Source of the DNA: Pleurocapsa minor GSE-CHR-MK 17-07R
Lineage (GTDB): Bacteria; Chloroflexota; Anaerolineae; Aggregatilineales; Phototrophicaceae
DNA: 64,000 nt
Assembly (NCBI GenBank): GCA_019359125.1
Contig: JAHHHY010000010.1
Coordinates: forward strand, 124,001 to 188,000
Reading direction: 5' to 3'
The notes below the pieces were generated by a model. The model was not told the DNA's origin. It did not search any database and saw only the letters and a list, made by a program, of their open reading frames with translations. The translations under genes and the position numbers were made by a program. Below, one piece after another: positions 17,092-27,785 of this stretch. Positions within the stretch are counted from its first letter, which is position 1, and every line of letters begins with the position of its first letter.

Positions 17092-19265
17092 CACTCATTC
17101 TCCACAAGCAGCGCATCTTTGGCCTCAACGGTAATTCCTTCCTCCGAATACGGCGCGTCGGTGTAATTCACGATGACCTGCGCGCCGCCCGCATAGGTGG
17201 TGGCATACACGCCGCGGGCCAGCGCCTCGTGCGCCACGATCTCCTGGCCACGCACCGGGCCGAGCAGCGCATCCATCCGGGCATAGGTCTCGCGAATATG
17301 GTCGCCCCACTGCGCGAACGACGAGGTGTAAATCCAGTTCGACGGCGTGTTGATCATGTTGGCTGTCGCTTCCTGCGTGAGGAAATACGACGGGTAGATG
17401 CCGTATTCGATATGGCGCAGCAGATCCTCCTGCTGGTTGGACGAAAAATTGAGCGCGCTGCCGAAGTATGGCATGTGTCCGGCCAGCACGATGGGCAGGA
17501 AGGGCACCGGCTCGGTCGTGTAGATATAGCCGTTGTCGCCCAGCGGCATGTCGTAATAGGCGCGCGCGGCGTTCAGCAGATAGTCATTCGGGCGGTAAAT
17601 GCCCAGCAGCACGGGTGATGCAGCCAACAGCGCCTGATACGCGTCGATGCTCTGCTCACGGGTGATGGGCGAGTCCTCGCGAAAGTCGCTGTACAGCGTC
17701 CATCCGATGCCATCAAGCGCCAGACCCGCCGCAAGCTGTCCGGGTAAATCCCCCGAAAGCGCCTCGAAGCGATGTCGCAGCACGTCAAACGTGAAGTAGT
17801 TGCTGAAATAGCGCGCATAGCCCCGAAGCTGCTGGTTGGTGATCGACATCGCCAGATCGGTGCGCGCCGAATAGCCGGGCTCGCCCCACAGGGCCGCCTG
17901 CGGATCAAAGTAAAGCGACAGATTCCCGCCGTCGGCCGCGATGCGCTCGGCCAGCGCGTTCAGGTCTGCTGTGCTGCCCAGCCCACCTTCCAGCGCCAGC
18001 CAGGTCGGCGCGACGCTGGTGGCCCCAAACGGCTGCCAGCCATAGTAGATCACTTCGGTGTTTGGAAGCTGAAGCGCCGCGAGAATGTCGCTCATCTGGC
18101 TGATGGTGGTCATGGGGATGAAGCGATTCCACAGCAGCACATCCTCTTTGTCCCCGCCCAGAAATTCCAGGCGGATGGGGATTTCGGTGCTGGTCGCCGC
18201 TTCCTGGCCCAGGATGCCGCGCTCCAGCAGGTAATCGCGATAGCTGTGCGCCATGCCTACATAGCTGGCTTCGGGGCCTTTGAGGAAGCGGTAATGGATC
18301 ACCACATCGAAGGTATTCGGCTGCTGCTGCACGGTGGTGACACCCGCACCAGAGCGATTGGTGGCCTGAAAATACGGCTGATTGTAGATGAAGGCATGGT
18401 GCAGAAAGTTGAAATTGGTGATGACGTGGGCGGGATGCACATGCAGCTCGCCGTAGGATGCGCCGCTTTCAACGACCGAGATGAATGCGCTCTGTGCGTC
18501 GGTGTGGGCGATGCCGAACACGGGCATGGAGATGGGCGCGGGCTGGCTGATGAACGGATCGTAGGGCAGCTCTGAAATAATGCCCAGATCGTCACCGTAA
18601 TAGCGTCCGATGAACATGTTGTCAGCGCGGGTGGTATCGGCAAAGCGGATCACGCTGCCGGTGCCGTCGGGCATCATCATGTATCCGGGTATGCTGCCGC
18701 CCCGCACCGCGCCCATGAACGGATAGAGGTACACCCGTCCCAGCCGGAATTCCGGATTGTCCTCGCGAATGGACGCAAAAGGCACCTCGACGCGCACGCC
18801 ATCCGCCTCAAGCTGCACCAGCATGCCCACCGTGATGCCATATTCAGTGAACGTAACCGAGGCCGACACACCCCCGTCGGCCTCGGACACGGCCAGCGTG
18901 TGCTCGGCATTGGCGATCGAGACGCGCCGGTTTACGCCGCGGCTGTCCAGATATTCGATGCTCAGGCCGCTGCGCGCATACGCCTGCCACGAGTTATTGA
19001 GGTCATCGTCCTCCTGCACGTCGTCCAGCCCGGAGTGCCACAGGTAGCGAGTGCGCTGATCCAGCAGCTTGAAGGCCAGCGTGGTCTCGTCGAAGTACAG
19101 TTGGAACAGGTCGTTTTCGGCGGCCAGCGTATACGACTCCGGGATAGCTGCGTCTGGGGCATCCTGCCAGGCTGCATGACTGCCCGTCAGCGGCAGCAGC
19201 AGCCCGATGCACACGATCATCAGCCCGGTCCAGCGCAGGGCAGGGCGCGCCAGCAGCCTACACAC
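17091..19265 (-). CDS. Secreted DUF5696-like protein (candidate TIM-barrel glycoside hydrolase)
   Basis: A 724-residue protein, exported by its N-terminal hydrophobic segment ([16 protein letters not shown]). The start is GTG at 19265 with AGGAGG upstream, overlapping the previous gene by 8 bases. I recognise the DUF5696 type found beside CUT1 importers and Yip1 proteins in Firmicutes such as Paenibacillus. By eye there is an N-terminal beta-rich half (about 40-320). A barrel-like half follows (about 340-650: [36 protein letters not shown]), with a small C-terminal beta domain. Asp518 in LALDGIGW sits like a nucleophile of retaining glycosidases. Enzymatic function is inferred, not known. Confidence 0.65.
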   Translation of the reverse strand: MCRLLARPALRWTGLMIVCIGLLLPLTGSHAAWQDAPDAAIPESYTLAAENDLFQLYFDETTLAFKLLDQRTRYLWHSGLDDVQEDDDLNNSWQAYARSGLSIEYLDSRGVNRRVSIANAEHTLAVSEADGGVSASVTFTEYGITVGMLVQLEADGVRVEVPFASIREDNPEFRLGRVYLYPFMGAVRGGSIPGYMMMPDGTGSVIRFADTTRADNMFIGRYYGDDLGIISELPYDPFISQPAPISMPVFGIAHTDAQSAFISVVESGASYGELHVHPAHVITNFNFLHHAFIYNQPYFQATNRSGAGVTTVQQQPNTFDVVIHYRFLKGPEASYVGMAHSYRDYLLERGILGQEAATSTEIPIRLEFLGGDKEDVLLWNRFIPMTTISQMSDILAALQLPNTEVIYYGWQPFGATSVAPTWLALEGGLGSTADLNALAERIAADGGNLSLYFDPQAALWGEPGYSARTDLAMSITNQQLRGYARYFSNYFTFDVLRHRFEALSGDLPGQLAAGLALDGIGWTLYSDFREDSPITREQSIDAYQALLAASPVLLGIYRPNDYLLNAARAYYDMPLGDNGYIYTTEPVPFLPIVLAGHMPYFGSALNFSSNQQEDLLRHIEYGIYPSYFLTQEATANMINTPSNWIYTSSFAQWGDHIRETYARMDALLGPVRGQEIVAHEALARGVYATTYAGGAQVIVNYTDAPYSEEGITVEAKDALLVENE

Positions 19266-21270
19266 GGAGACTTGCCTCCTGAATCACAGCCTGGACGAAT
19301 TCGGCCAGCTGGTTGAACAGCACGTACAGAATATAGGCCGACAGCAGCAGGATGGCTGCGGTGAACAGCGTGGTGACGATGTTGCGCACTGTCTCTGAAA
19401 GCGAGTAGTTGTGAATCTCGCGGACCATGATGATGAGCAGGATGCCGCACCACAGCACGATGAGCTGGCTCGAGAAGGTATACAGAAAGACTTCGTTCAG
19501 CGTGAGCACGTTGGAGAGCAGCATCAGCGGAAGCGCAAACAGCGCATACGGGAACAGGCTGTAGGCCGTGCCGATGATCACATGGCGCAGGCTGCCTTCG
19601 CCGTCGGTGATGGTGGCGACCAGATAATTGGCACCCACCCACAGCCCCAGCGGCAGCAGGGTATACACCACGTCCGTCTCCAGGTCGATTTCCCATGCCG
19701 CGACATACGGGCTGAAGACGAAGCCGGTCAGGTACGCCCCCAGCACGCGCACAATCACAATCCAGGCGAAGATGAGCAGGGCAAAAATCAGGCTGCCACG
19801 CTCGTTCTGCTTGATGTAGTAGAAGCTGTCGACGGGCTTGCGGATGAAGCGAAACATGAAGACCAAATCATCGACCAATCGGAATCGACGCAGCCCACGC
19901 AGGAACCCCCGCAGCGGATCAAGCCAACCATGCCGCTTCTCCAGCCGGCCGAAGATGCTCAGCCCAGCCCATGCGACGACCAGCCCGAGCAGGGCCGTGC
20001 CCAGATAGCGCTGAATGACCGCATTGCGCAGCTCCCAGAATGCTTCTGAGTAGCCCCCGCGGCTGCCCGCATAGCGGTAATACTGGAGCGCATTGTTGTA
20101 ATCGCGGTCGCTGTAATCGGCATCGGCCAGGCCGTAATAGGCCATCAGCACCAGGCCGTTGTAATCCATCACTGTTTCAAAGTATGGCCGCGCTTCCTCG
20201 TAGAAACCTTCCATATACAGCCCGACGCCATCGTGCAGCGTGCGCGCAAAATCGGTCACGCGGTAGGTGACGATGGCATTCTTGTTGCGGTCGAGCACGT
20301 ACAAATCACCGCGCACGCGCTCGATAGCGGTGGGATAGCTAAGCAGCCCCAGCCGCTGAACGCCTGTGTCCAGCCCGCTGAACACGAACAGGAGAAGGCC
20401 ATTCAGGTCATACTCGTAAATCTGACCTGCTCCGTCGATCGCGACCATCAGGCCGTCCGGGCTGACGTGGATATCGCGGAAGGTGTCTGAGCCGAATACC
20501 CAGTTCATCAGGTTATTGCCCGACACAGTGAATTTGCGGATGCTCTCGTTATCGTCTGTGCCGGCTGTGACTGTGTACACCAGTGACTGGCTGTCGACAG
20601 CGATATTGGTGGGCGAGGCTGCCTCGTTGCGGATGAACTGATCGAGCTGTTCATCGGTCAGGAAGATGCGCTGCAGGATCATCGTCAGCGACATCTGGGC
20701 CTGATTGGCGCCAAAATAGCCGATGAATTCGCCAGCAGCGTTCATCATCACCAGGCCGTTGACCGAGCCTTCGCTGACGATGTACAGATTGCCACGGGCA
20801 TCCACCGCGATCTTGCGCGGCCGAAACTGTCGGTTCTGACCGAACAGCGGCTCAGTCGGCTGGCCAAATTCGCTGACCAGCGTCCCGCTGGCATCCAGGA
20901 TGACGACCATGTTGCGGCCAGCGTCGGCGATATACAGCGTGCCTGCGTCGTCCACGAACAGGCCGGTGGGAGAATCAAGGATATCTGCGCCGTATTCGCC
21001 AACGATCTGGAACTCCTCGTCCAGCTTGAGAATCCGGCCGTTGCCGGTATCAGCCACGTACAGGAAGCCATCTGGCGCGAAAAACATATCTTCCGGGCCA
21101 TTCACCGGCAGGTCGATCTGATCGAGCGGCGTGTAGGCATCCTGCGTGGGCACAAAATATGAACCAGGCCCCAGCGTCCAGGTGGTGTATGGCGAATCGG
21201 ACTGCGCCGATGCATCGACAGCCAGCGTTGCCAGCGCGATCACCAGCAGGGCAAGCGCGGCGCGTCTCAT
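19258..21270 (-). CDS. NHL-repeat propeller, TPR-like and Yip1-domain membrane protein
   Basis: A 670-residue protein starting at ATG 21270, which overlaps the previous stop (ATGA) and opens a signal peptide ([18 protein letters not shown]). Residues about 35-370 carry NHL-type propeller repeats ([47 protein letters not shown]). About 390-460 look like tetratricopeptide helices. From about 480 there are one membrane helix, a basic linker and then about five membrane segments of the Yip1 type. It would anchor an extracytoplasmic sensor or docking propeller in the membrane beside the importer. The role is unknown. Confidence 0.75.
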   Translation of the reverse strand: MRRAALALLVIALATLAVDASAQSDSPYTTWTLGPGSYFVPTQDAYTPLDQIDLPVNGPEDMFFAPDGFLYVADTGNGRILKLDEEFQIVGEYGADILDSPTGLFVDDAGTLYIADAGRNMVVILDASGTLVSEFGQPTEPLFGQNRQFRPRKIAVDARGNLYIVSEGSVNGLVMMNAAGEFIGYFGANQAQMSLTMILQRIFLTDEQLDQFIRNEAASPTNIAVDSQSLVYTVTAGTDDNESIRKFTVSGNNLMNWVFGSDTFRDIHVSPDGLMVAIDGAGQIYEYDLNGLLLFVFSGLDTGVQRLGLLSYPTAIERVRGDLYVLDRNKNAIVTYRVTDFARTLHDGVGLYMEGFYEEARPYFETVMDYNGLVLMAYYGLADADYSDRDYNNALQYYRYAGSRGGYSEAFWELRNAVIQRYLGTALLGLVVAWAGLSIFGRLEKRHGWLDPLRGFLRGLRRFRLVDDLVFMFRFIRKPVDSFYYIKQNERGSLIFALLIFAWIVIVRVLGAYLTGFVFSPYVAAWEIDLETDVVYTLLPLGLWVGANYLVATITDGEGSLRHVIIGTAYSLFPYALFALPLMLLSNVLTLNEVFLYTFSSQLIVLWCGILLIIMVREIHNYSLSETVRNIVTTLFTAAILLLSAYILYVLFNQLAEFVQAVIQEASLRV

Positions 21271-22178
21271 TTCAGCCCCGAGCGCGACATTGTGCTCATG
21301 ACCTGGCGCTGCAGGACGATGAAAATAATCAGGTTGGGCAGAAACATGATGAGCGCGGCTGCGGCAGCGATGCCCTGGCCGGCGACAGCATTGGCCGTGG
21401 TAGTCGCGGATGTCAGCGTGGTCAGGTAAAAGGCGAGCGTGCGCTGGCTTTCGGTGTTGATGTAGAGCGTGGAAATCTCGGCATTGTTCCACGCCGCCTG
21501 AAAGGTGAGGATGGCGATGGTGGCGATGGCGGGTTTGATCATCGGCATGATGATGCGCCAGTACAGCCGCCAGTCGCTGGCGCCATCAATCTGCGCCGCC
21601 TCGATCACCTCATCCGGGATGCCATCGACAAATTGCTTGAGCAGAAACACGCCAACGGGCAGGGCCAGCACGGGCAGGATGTGCACCAGAAAACTGTCGA
21701 GCAGATTCAGATTCTCGATGACCAGAAAGCGCGGAATCGTGACGGCCACTGGCACGAACATGAGCGCCACGGTATTGATGGCAAACAGCGCCTGCTTCAG
21801 CCGGAAACGCTTCTTGGAGAGCGCATAAGCCGCAGTGCTGGACACCAGAATCGAGGCCGCCACGGTGATGGCCGTAATCATGATGCTGTTGAACAGATAA
21901 CGCGTGATCGGCACGCCGGAGGTGGACAAGCGCGAGAACAGATCGCGGAAGTTATCCAGCGTTGGGTTCGTCACCAGCAGACGCGGCGGAAAGGCAAACA
22001 GCTCGTCGGGCGGTTTGAAGGCGCTGGAGATGATATACACGACCGGCAGCAGCATCAGCACCGACAGCGGGATCAGCACGACATAAAACTTCAGCTGGCT
22101 GACATGAAATCCCTGTGGGTTCATGCCCCGGTTGCGCAGCCCGGTATAGCGGTTCCACCATGGGCGTCTGGCGATCAT
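21267..22178 (-). CDS. Sugar ABC transporter permease, MalG-like (CUT1)
   Basis: A 303-residue membrane protein with about six membrane segments and the EAA loop [13 protein letters not shown]...MPMI. ATG 22178 is chosen over a TTG at 22199 because GAGG lies at suitable distance and the overlap with the upstream gene disappears. It is the partner of the MalF-like permease ending four bases upstream, and its own stop overlaps the start of the NHL/Yip1 gene. Confidence 0.87.
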   Translation of the reverse strand: MIARRPWWNRYTGLRNRGMNPQGFHVSQLKFYVVLIPLSVLMLLPVVYIISSAFKPPDELFAFPPRLLVTNPTLDNFRDLFSRLSTSGVPITRYLFNSIMITAITVAASILVSSTAAYALSKKRFRLKQALFAINTVALMFVPVAVTIPRFLVIENLNLLDSFLVHILPVLALPVGVFLLKQFVDGIPDEVIEAAQIDGASDWRLYWRIIMPMIKPAIATIAILTFQAAWNNAEISTLYINTESQRTLAFYLTTLTSATTTANAVAGQGIAAAAALIMFLPNLIIFIVLQRQVMSTMSRSGLK

Positions 22179-22182
22179 AAGG

Positions 22183-23154
22183 TTACGCCTCGCTTCCAAA
22201 CAGGCGATTGGCCAGGCGGGAGAAAAACAACACCATCACCAGCAGCACCACCGAGACAGCAGCCGCATAACCCATCTCGTAGCGCAGAAAGCCGTAGTCC
22301 TCGATGTGATTGACGATCAGCTGGCCGGCATACTGCGGCGTCGGGTTGCTGCCCGACAGCGTGACGCCGATGGCCCCGGCCTGGAACGTGCCCACGATCG
22401 CCATGACCGCGCCGAACAGCATCTGAGGTCGCATGGATGGTATGGTGATGAGGAAAATTTCCTGCACGCGGCTGTTCAGCCCGTCGATGGCCGCGGCCTC
22501 ATACAGATCCGGGCTGACCTCCAGGATGCCGGCCAGCATGGCCAGAAAGCCGATGCCCATGCTGCTCCACAGCGTCACCACGATCATGATGGTCATGAGA
22601 TACTGCGGCGATTGCAGCCACTGAATCGGCTCGCGCAGCAGCCCTATCGCCATCAGGAAGCTGTTCAGATAGCCTGTCTGGTCGCCGCTGAAGAGCGTTT
22701 TCCACACCACGGCCATCGCCACGGCAGCAGTCATTGAGGGCGAATACAGGATAATCGCGAAGATCGCGCGCGGCAGGCGCGGCAGCTGCGCCAGCATCCA
22801 TGCCAGCAGGAACGCCAGGACATAGCCGCCCGGCCCGACGATCACGGCGAACTGGATGGTATTGGGCAGCACGTTCCGCATGAACGTGGCATCCTGCGTC
22901 AGCAGTGCGATGTAATTGTCCAGCCCGACGAAGCGCGGCTGCTGGATGGCATCGAAGAAGGTGAACGAAAGCAGGATGGCCGTGGCCACCGGGATGACGA
23001 TGAACACGATGAAAAGCAGGCCGTAAGGCGCCAGAAAGAGATACGCGCTCCCCTCACGGTTTGCCCAACCCTGAAAGACTGACCGGGCCTGCGCCCGCCA
23101 GTCGTGCTTCGTCCCCTCGCGGGGTTGTCCCTCGGCCGTGGTTCTAATCTGCAT
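22183..23154 (-). CDS. Sugar ABC transporter permease, MalF-like (CUT1)
   Basis: A 323-residue membrane protein with a polar N-terminal tail ([11 protein letters not shown]) and six membrane segments. The EAA loop is [14 protein letters not shown]...IPSM. The ATG at 23154 overlaps the end of the giant binding-protein gene by 11 bases, so these two are translationally coupled. That coupling makes the giant binding protein its most likely partner. Confidence 0.87.
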   Translation of the reverse strand: MQIRTTAEGQPREGTKHDWRAQARSVFQGWANREGSAYLFLAPYGLLFIVFIVIPVATAILLSFTFFDAIQQPRFVGLDNYIALLTQDATFMRNVLPNTIQFAVIVGPGGYVLAFLLAWMLAQLPRLPRAIFAIILYSPSMTAAVAMAVVWKTLFSGDQTGYLNSFLMAIGLLREPIQWLQSPQYLMTIMIVVTLWSSMGIGFLAMLAGILEVSPDLYEAAAIDGLNSRVQEIFLITIPSMRPQMLFGAVMAIVGTFQAGAIGVTLSGSNPTPQYAGQLIVNHIEDYGFLRYEMGYAAAVSVVLLVMVLFFSRLANRLFGSEA

Positions 23155-26119
23155 TTTCCATCCATGAAAGCACGGTGTCGATGGTGGGCACGCGATATTC
23201 GCGCACAGGCACACCATCCACCAGATAGCCGAATTCCTCCATCTTGCGCGTAATCTCGCGGTTGATGGTGGTCACGGAGCGGTCGATGGCCACGCGCGGG
23301 CTGGCGCCCTGAAACACGATTCGATTCCAGATATTGCTGATTTCACGCTCCTGCATATAGCTGCCGGGCAGGCGCGCAGGCTCTTGCAGCCATCCCCACT
23401 GCGCCAGGATGACGTCACGGTGTTCATCGGGGATATCGAGGCTGGCAAATGCGTCCAGATTGGCCGAAAACCAGAGGTATTCGCGGCCATAGTTGCTGAT
23501 GAGTTCGTCCTGAAAGCGCGACTGCGTCTCGGTGGACAGCCACCACTGCATGAATGCCCAGCCCTGGTCTGGCATATTGGTATTGCTGAACATGATGCTG
23601 GTCTGCGCCGAGCCGGTGGCAAAGCGGTTCTCGCTGCCGTCGGCCAGCACCGTTGCCGGATACAGATCGATGCCCCAGCGCCCGGTCAGCTCGGCAGCGG
23701 CGGTCGTGAGGCGCATATACGTCTCGCTGTTGCTGATGCCCACGGGGAGGGTGCCATTGCGGAACGACTGATAGAAGCTGGCCGTGTCGAGCGGCATGTC
23801 ATAAATGGTGAAGATGTCTGCCATGAACTCGATGCCCGCCACCGCCTCGTTGCTCTCCAGGCCTGTCGAGAAGCCGTCGGCGCTGTAAAGCTGCGCTCCC
23901 TGGTTAAACAGGAACGGCGTGGTGACCAGATAGCCGCGCTGCCCGGTGCCGGAAGACAGCGGCGTCTGGTAGTTCATGCCAAAGCGCTGTAATTCAGGCA
24001 GAATCTCCAGGACTTCGTCCCAGGTGTCGGGGACGGCCAGGTTCAGCGAATCCATGATGTCCTCGCGGTAAAAAGTCACCCAGAAGTCCTGCGTTTCGGG
24101 CAGCGCATAGACCGAATCGTTGATGATGTAGCCCAGCAGCGAACCGGGCGAGAAATGGCGAATGAACGTGTCAAAGTCGGGAAAGGTGCGCAGGTCGTAC
24201 AGCGCATTGCGGATGGCCAGCTCATAGGGGCGGTCGGTGCTGACGCCCAGCGCCACATCCGGCTGATTGCCCGCGGCGTTGGCCAGAATCAGCTTGGACT
24301 CGTCGGGCATGATGGAGAAGCGGACCGGGATGCCTGTCTGCGGTGTAAACGAGGTGTCGGCCAGAAGCTGGAGCAGGTCGACATACTGGCGTGGCCTGTT
24401 CACCCACACTTCCAGTTCACCTGCGTCGGCAGACAGCGAGCGGTACGGGTCGGGCTGGAACGACTGCACGAAGCGGCGCACATCTTCCCAGATGGCCGTG
24501 GTGAACGGCACAGACGGCGTCTGCGGGACGATATCCGGTGAATGCACGATGATGCGATCGAGCGCCAGCGGCTGATTTTGCAGCAGCGGCAGCAGCGAGG
24601 CAAGCTGCTGGGCGGCCGAGCCTGTGCCCTCCGAGAAGCGGTTCATCGAAATTGGGATGTTGTTGGGGTCAGCGGCCAGGAAGCGCAGATTGTCCACGGC
24701 GATGCGATAGGTCAGGATTTCCGGCGATGCGGCGCTGGGGTCGATGGCCAGCAGCGTCGCCTGATCGTCGATCAGATTCTGGGCCATCGCATTCAGGCGC
24801 GCTTCAATGTCGGGGATGTAATCGCCAATTTCCCACTCGCGGAAGGGATCCTGCTGATTGCCTGTCAGGCGGTTGATTTCCAGCGCCAGCGCGTTGATAT
24901 CTTCCAGCGCGGCCTGAATTGTCTCGATGGCGGGCGTATAGGGCGCGCTGTTGGCCTCGATGCCGATGATATTCGCGCCGCGCCGCAGAAACACCATGTA
25001 AGGCGTTTCGCCGCCCAGATGCATATCCACCCAGTCGGTCGAATACGGGAAAGGTACGGCGTTGAATTCAGCGAAGGGCACGACGCCATTCACGGTGATG
25101 CGGCGGAACACGGTGAAATTACTGCGCACGTTTTGCATGGCGCGCAGCGTGATGGCATACAGCCCGTCCTGCGGCACCACGACTTCGTAATACACGCCGG
25201 TGCCGCTGCGAATCCAGCCTTCGCCACCCATCGTGTTCATCAGTAGGCAGTAGGTGTCGTATGGCGTCACGGTCAGGCTGCGGCTGCTGGCCGGGCGCAC
25301 AGCCGTGTCATTTTTGTAGGCGGGAAGCTCGGCCTCCAGCGACAGCTGGAATCCGGCGGCCGCGGATGCCGTCTGCGCCGCCAGATAGTCTTGATAGGCG
25401 GGGTAGGGCGTGAACGGGACCAGATAAAATGTCCCCATATACAGCGCGCCTTCGTTCAGCGTGAACTCGAATGCGTGCTCTCCGGCGGACAGTGCTACCC
25501 GGATTGGATAGGGCAGGCTGACATCGACATCGCGGGCCTGCACGGTCGTCCAGCGCACGGCGCGCTGCTGCGGAATGAGCGCGTCGTTGCCATAACGGTC
25601 GCGTGGGAATGTGTCGCTCGCACCCTCGTATAACACCGGAAACGCGATCTGTCGCATGTCGGCGCTGGGGAAACCCCCATCGACGCGTAGTTGTCCTTCC
25701 GGCGCATCAGCTTCGGCCGGGATCAATGCGTCAAAGGCGAACGTGTATTCGCCCTGTGCGGGCGCAGTAACCTCAATGGTGAAGCTGTCGCCCGCCTGCA
25801 TCACGACGCTGGGCGCGGCATACTGGCTTGCTATAGCGTCATCGGCCAGCGGCAGGCCCAGCGCATCGGCGGTGATGGCGATGGCGCCGGTGTCGCGCAT
25901 GTCGGTCAGGCCGCCAGCGTCACCATCGCCGCTGGCTGTCATATTCGCCGCTGTTGCGCTGTTTGCGGCTGTGGTAATCAGGGTTTGCGGGGCGCAGTTT
26001 GCGGCAGACGCGCTTTCCTGGCTGACCTGCGCGGGCGCGCAGGTCGTCAGCGCCAGCAGGAGCAGCGTGCACAGAAAGGGGGTGGACAGCCTGTCAACGT
26101 GCTTCGTTTTTAAGCGCAT
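23144..26119 (-). CDS. Giant extracellular solute-binding protein with jelly-roll-like N-terminal region
   Basis: A 991-residue probable lipoprotein: basic start, hydrophobic stretch, and Cys27 in ALTTC as candidate anchor (the -1 Thr is atypical). Residues about 90-240 and 265-415 look like two beta-sandwich, carbohydrate-binding-type domains ([39 protein letters not shown]). An alpha-helical spacer follows (about 415-490). The family 1 binding-protein fold occupies about 560-960 ([40 protein letters not shown]). Usual family 1 proteins are 400-450 residues, so over 500 residues are extra. A GTG at 26125 is an alternative start. It may capture polymeric or long ligands before transfer to the permeases. 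Confidence 0.75.
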   Translation of the reverse strand: MRLKTKHVDRLSTPFLCTLLLLALTTCAPAQVSQESASAANCAPQTLITTAANSATAANMTASGDGDAGGLTDMRDTGAIAITADALGLPLADDAIASQYAAPSVVMQAGDSFTIEVTAPAQGEYTFAFDALIPAEADAPEGQLRVDGGFPSADMRQIAFPVLYEGASDTFPRDRYGNDALIPQQRAVRWTTVQARDVDVSLPYPIRVALSAGEHAFEFTLNEGALYMGTFYLVPFTPYPAYQDYLAAQTASAAAGFQLSLEAELPAYKNDTAVRPASSRSLTVTPYDTYCLLMNTMGGEGWIRSGTGVYYEVVVPQDGLYAITLRAMQNVRSNFTVFRRITVNGVVPFAEFNAVPFPYSTDWVDMHLGGETPYMVFLRRGANIIGIEANSAPYTPAIETIQAALEDINALALEINRLTGNQQDPFREWEIGDYIPDIEARLNAMAQNLIDDQATLLAIDPSAASPEILTYRIAVDNLRFLAADPNNIPISMNRFSEGTGSAAQQLASLLPLLQNQPLALDRIIVHSPDIVPQTPSVPFTTAIWEDVRRFVQSFQPDPYRSLSADAGELEVWVNRPRQYVDLLQLLADTSFTPQTGIPVRFSIMPDESKLILANAAGNQPDVALGVSTDRPYELAIRNALYDLRTFPDFDTFIRHFSPGSLLGYIINDSVYALPETQDFWVTFYREDIMDSLNLAVPDTWDEVLEILPELQRFGMNYQTPLSSGTGQRGYLVTTPFLFNQGAQLYSADGFSTGLESNEAVAGIEFMADIFTIYDMPLDTASFYQSFRNGTLPVGISNSETYMRLTTAAAELTGRWGIDLYPATVLADGSENRFATGSAQTSIMFSNTNMPDQGWAFMQWWLSTETQSRFQDELISNYGREYLWFSANLDAFASLDIPDEHRDVILAQWGWLQEPARLPGSYMQEREISNIWNRIVFQGASPRVAIDRSVTTINREITRKMEEFGYLVDGVPVREYRVPTIDTVLSWMENAD

Positions 26120-26242
26120 GGCCACATCTGCCCGTCATAAAATAAAAAGCGTTCTTTTTACGAAAGCGATAGCCTGTATTTTTAGCTGTTGAAACAAATA
26201 CTATACCCGCGATGCGATCCCCAGGGCAGGGGTGCATCGACT

Positions 26243-26286
26243 ACGAGGGGAACAGGCGCCATATGACAGGCACCCATTCCCCTCGT
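26243..26286 (-). terminator. Intercistronic stem-loop after a binding-protein gene
   Basis: ACGAGGGGAA and TTCCCCTCGT form a perfect 10-bp outer stem. Inside, GGCGCC and GGCACC form a second, slightly imperfect stem. It sits 10 bases after the stop of the 450-residue binding-protein gene and before the giant binding-protein gene. Attenuation or 3' end protection of the first transcript part is inferred. Confidence 0.6.
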
Positions 26287-26296
26287 GTCACACGCT

Positions 26297-27649
26297 TTAG
26301 CCTGCCGTTTCGGCGCGGGCATCGTCCAGAATATTGTTGGCGAATTCCTCAAGCTGTGCCGAGTAGTCCTCGAACTTGTAAGCGCCGGTCATGATGTTGT
26401 CGAAGATAAAGCCGAGGCTGACATCCGGGTTTTCGCCGATGTCGATGCCGGGACGGCCTTCCCAGCGGGCATTGATATAGCCGGGCACGATCTTCGCCAG
26501 CGATTCAACCAGGCTGTTGTCCAGGTTCTCAAGCGCCATGCGCAGGCCGGGTAGATCACCCACGAAGGACATGTACAGGTCGATGCTCTCCGGGCTGATG
26601 GTGACGGGCATACGGCTGGGCACCACGCCAGCGGCCGAGGCCAGCTCGGCTTCCATGGCGTAGCCTTCGCTGGAGAAGCTCATCCAGCGGGCGAAGTCAT
26701 AGGCTGCTGCGCTGTCTGCTGCCGTGCTGGAGACGACCAGAATGTCGGCCACGATGGCCTGATTGCCGCCCGGTACGCCCAGGAAGTCCCAGTTAAACGT
26801 GGCGTTCTGCACGTAAGAAGGAACGGCCCAGCCGCCTTCCCACACAGCGCCCGATTCCTGATTGACGAACAGCTCCCACGGGCCCTGCGAGGTAAATGTC
26901 GCGCGCTGTGCTTCGCTCAGTCCCTGCCAGGTATTCGGCAGCATCTCGATGGCCTGTTCCACGCCTGCGCGGAAGGCATCCGAGTTGTAGTTCATATGCG
27001 TGCCGTCATAGCTGAACCAGCCGAGATTGCTGTCCTGCGAGCTGGCATACCAGCCGAGGATCGGGAAGAACTCGTGCAGGCCCAGCACGCCCTGCTGCAC
27101 ATTGGTCAGCTCGCTGGCGGCTGCGAAGAAGTCCTCTGCCGAAGTGCCATATGTCGGCGCGTCCAGGTTGGCGGCCTCAAACAGGTCCTGATTGATGAAA
27201 TAGCCCATGATGAACTGTGCGCTGGGAAGCCCAAGCACGGCTCCGTCATAGGTCACGGCATCGCGCAGCACCTGCGGCACTGCCTGCCAGTCGGCATCCT
27301 CAGCGACCAGCGCGGTCAGGTCTGCCGCCCAGCCGTTTTCCACATAGTAGGGCGTGTTATTGGCCATAAACACATCGGGCAGCGCGCCGCGTGCGGCCAG
27401 ATTGGTCAGCTTTTCTTCCCAGCCGCCATCGCCAGACATATCGACGAATTCAATGGTCACATCGGGGTTGGCTTCCATATAGGCGGCCACAAGCTGGCGG
27501 GCGAGGTTGTTTTCTTCTTCGGTGCCCACGTTCCAGTTGGCATAGCGGATGGTGACGCCCTGGGCGCTGGCGGGAATGCTCATGAACAGCGCCAGCATGG
27601 CTGCCAGCATCAAAAGGGTTGTGCGGAAGGGTCTGTTAAAAGCTTTCAT
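26297..27649 (-). CDS. Extracellular solute-binding protein, family 1
   Basis: A 450-residue secreted protein with a signal peptide (cleavage after ASAQ) and no lipobox. The mature part shows family 1 features: [50 protein letters not shown], and EGGWAVPSY. The ATG at 27649 (MKAFNRP) gives a normal signal peptide; an upstream start would add six residues. It lies between the GH94 gene and the giant binding-protein gene. With two permease pairs downstream, this operon may encode two importers, or one importer with two receptors. Confidence 0.87.
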   Translation of the reverse strand: MKAFNRPFRTTLLMLAAMLALFMSIPASAQGVTIRYANWNVGTEEENNLARQLVAAYMEANPDVTIEFVDMSGDGGWEEKLTNLAARGALPDVFMANNTPYYVENGWAADLTALVAEDADWQAVPQVLRDAVTYDGAVLGLPSAQFIMGYFINQDLFEAANLDAPTYGTSAEDFFAAASELTNVQQGVLGLHEFFPILGWYASSQDSNLGWFSYDGTHMNYNSDAFRAGVEQAIEMLPNTWQGLSEAQRATFTSQGPWELFVNQESGAVWEGGWAVPSYVQNATFNWDFLGVPGGNQAIVADILVVSSTAADSAAAYDFARWMSFSSEGYAMEAELASAAGVVPSRMPVTISPESIDLYMSFVGDLPGLRMALENLDNSLVESLAKIVPGYINARWEGRPGIDIGENPDVSLGFIFDNIMTGAYKFEDYSAQLEEFANNILDDARAETAG

Positions 27650-27703
27650 CTCGTCATCTCTTCTCATAAAACCATGCCGATAGGGAAGTGCCGTGCTGAT
27701 GAT

Positions 27704-27734
27704 GGCAGAAGCGGATGTGCCCGCGTTTTCTGCC
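27704..27734 (-). terminator. Weak stem-loop between GH94 and binding-protein genes
   Basis: GGCAGAA and TTCTGCC (7 bp) enclose a GC-rich loop with a further GCG/CGC pairing. It is in the 136-base gap between the phosphorylase gene and the binding-protein gene. A separate promoter could also sit in this gap. Confidence 0.3.
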
Positions 27735-27785
27735 CCTGTGTTTTGTATCGTGCTGTCGTGTCATCCTTTCCGGAGCAAACAATCA

